DNA of 14,359 nucleotides from Spirochaetia bacterium (GTDB lineage Bacteria > Spirochaetota > Spirochaetia > Treponematales > Breznakiellaceae): contig BOAV01000062.1 in the NCBI GenBank assembly GCA_026002045.1, positions 1-14,359 on the forward strand, read 5' to 3'. The position numbers were made by a program, and so were the translations under genes. This document shows positions 13,892 through 14,359 of the stretch, one piece after another (positions within the stretch are counted from its first letter, which is position 1; each line of letters starts with the position of its first letter). Under the pieces are notes generated by a model that worked only from the letters and a program-made list of their open reading frames with translations, searched no databases and was not told the origin of the DNA.

Positions 13892-14359
13892 TTAGCTTTT
13901 CGAAAGCCCATACACGTACTCAACGGACTTGGCAAAGGCGTCAAGGGCGTATTCAAGGTCCTCTTTGGTAGCCGTAAGGGGCGGCAGCCAGCGGAACACC
14001 TTGGGATTGTTGAAGGAGTGCATGATTTGTATTCGGAACTCGTTGGAGAAGTACGCTTCACAGGGCTGGGACCAGAAATCACCGTATTTTTCCTTCTTGT
14101 CCGCCGGAACGTTTTCGAACTCCACGCCGATGAGGCAGCCTTTGCCGCGTACGTCTTTGATGATACCGGGGTATTTTTTCCATGCCACGTTCATCGCGTC
14201 CATGATGAATTTGCCGTTTTCCCGCGCTTTGGCGGGCAGATCGTTTTCGATCATAAACTGGATGGCGGCAATACCGGCGGCGCAGGCGTAGGCGTTGCCC
14301 TGGTAGGTCGCCGTGTGGTGGAATGCCGTTTCCGGTGAACCGTAGGCGGCGTCGTAGAT
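13892..14359 (-). CDS. Class III aminotransferase, C-terminal part (runs off window)
   Basis: The last 155 codons of a PLP-dependent class III aminotransferase; the frame is open to the right edge. It begins within the window with YGSPETAFHHTATYQGN, matching the family motif whose Thr from the partner subunit binds PLP phosphate. Then comes ACAAGIAAIQ and the small C-terminal domain with VRGKGCLIGVEFE and RWLPPLTATKEDL. The catalytic lysine lies further upstream, outside the window, so completeness and substrate (ornithine, putrescine, acetylornithine and similar amines are typical) cannot be judged. The ATG at 14254 is internal, not the start. Ends just before its own terminator. Confidence 0.88.
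   Translation of the reverse strand: MYDAAYGSPETAFHHTATYQGNAYACAAGIAAIQFMIENDLPAKARENGKFIMDAMNVAWKKYPGIIKDVRGKGCLIGVEFENVPADKKEKYGDFWSQPCEAYFSNEFRIQIMHSFNNPKVFRWLPPLTATKEDLEYALDAFAKSVEYVYGLSKS

Overview
The window looks like chromosomal DNA from a spirochaete, probably a Treponema-like organism. This is inferred from gene content and protein style: an elongation factor G of the spirochaete/mitochondrial 'EF-G2' kind, a class A penicillin-binding protein with a C-terminal acidic tail, and sbcDC. No database search was possible, so the taxonomic call is moderate to weak. All main reading frames are intact. I see no insertion sequence, phage gene, tRNA, rRNA or CRISPR array.

Layout, left to right. 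(1) A rightward EF-G paralogue (fusA-like, about 43-2073) sits directly behind a good sigma70-type promoter, so its mRNA may be almost leaderless. (2) The convergent spacer 2074-2204 is nearly filled by an imperfect palindrome built from CACAGAG units. (3) A leftward pair follows: a class A PBP (about 5342-2607) and, 9 bases downstream, a small ParB/Srx-domain protein with no DNA-binding domain (2597-2205). (4) The 353-bp divergent spacer 5403-5755 is unusually busy. It holds the PBP promoter and a 5'-UTR hairpin, a strong leftward intrinsic terminator with no annotated gene in front of it (so probably the end of a small RNA), and a rightward promoter plus a 13-codon upstream ORF with a good Shine-Dalgarno sequence. 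(5) A tightly packed rightward operon of three metabolic genes runs from 5756 to 9462: a LarA-like (DUF2088) protein, a PdxA2-like dehydrogenase and a geranylgeranyl-reductase-like flavoprotein. (6) Convergent to it, separated by only 5 bp, lies leftward sbcD-sbcC (13825-9468), encoding the Mre11/Rad50-type nuclease complex, with the stop of sbcD overlapping the start of sbcC. (7) A terminator at 13838-13880 separates sbcDC from the 3' part of a class III aminotransferase gene that runs off the right end.

Functionally the segment mixes translation (EF-G2), envelope synthesis (PBP), DNA end processing (SbcCD) and an accessory-looking hydroxy-acid/sugar-acid operon. The two least ordinary parts are that three-gene operon, whose substrate is unknown, and the structured divergent spacer, which probably encodes a small RNA with C-rich single-stranded segments and a leader peptide.
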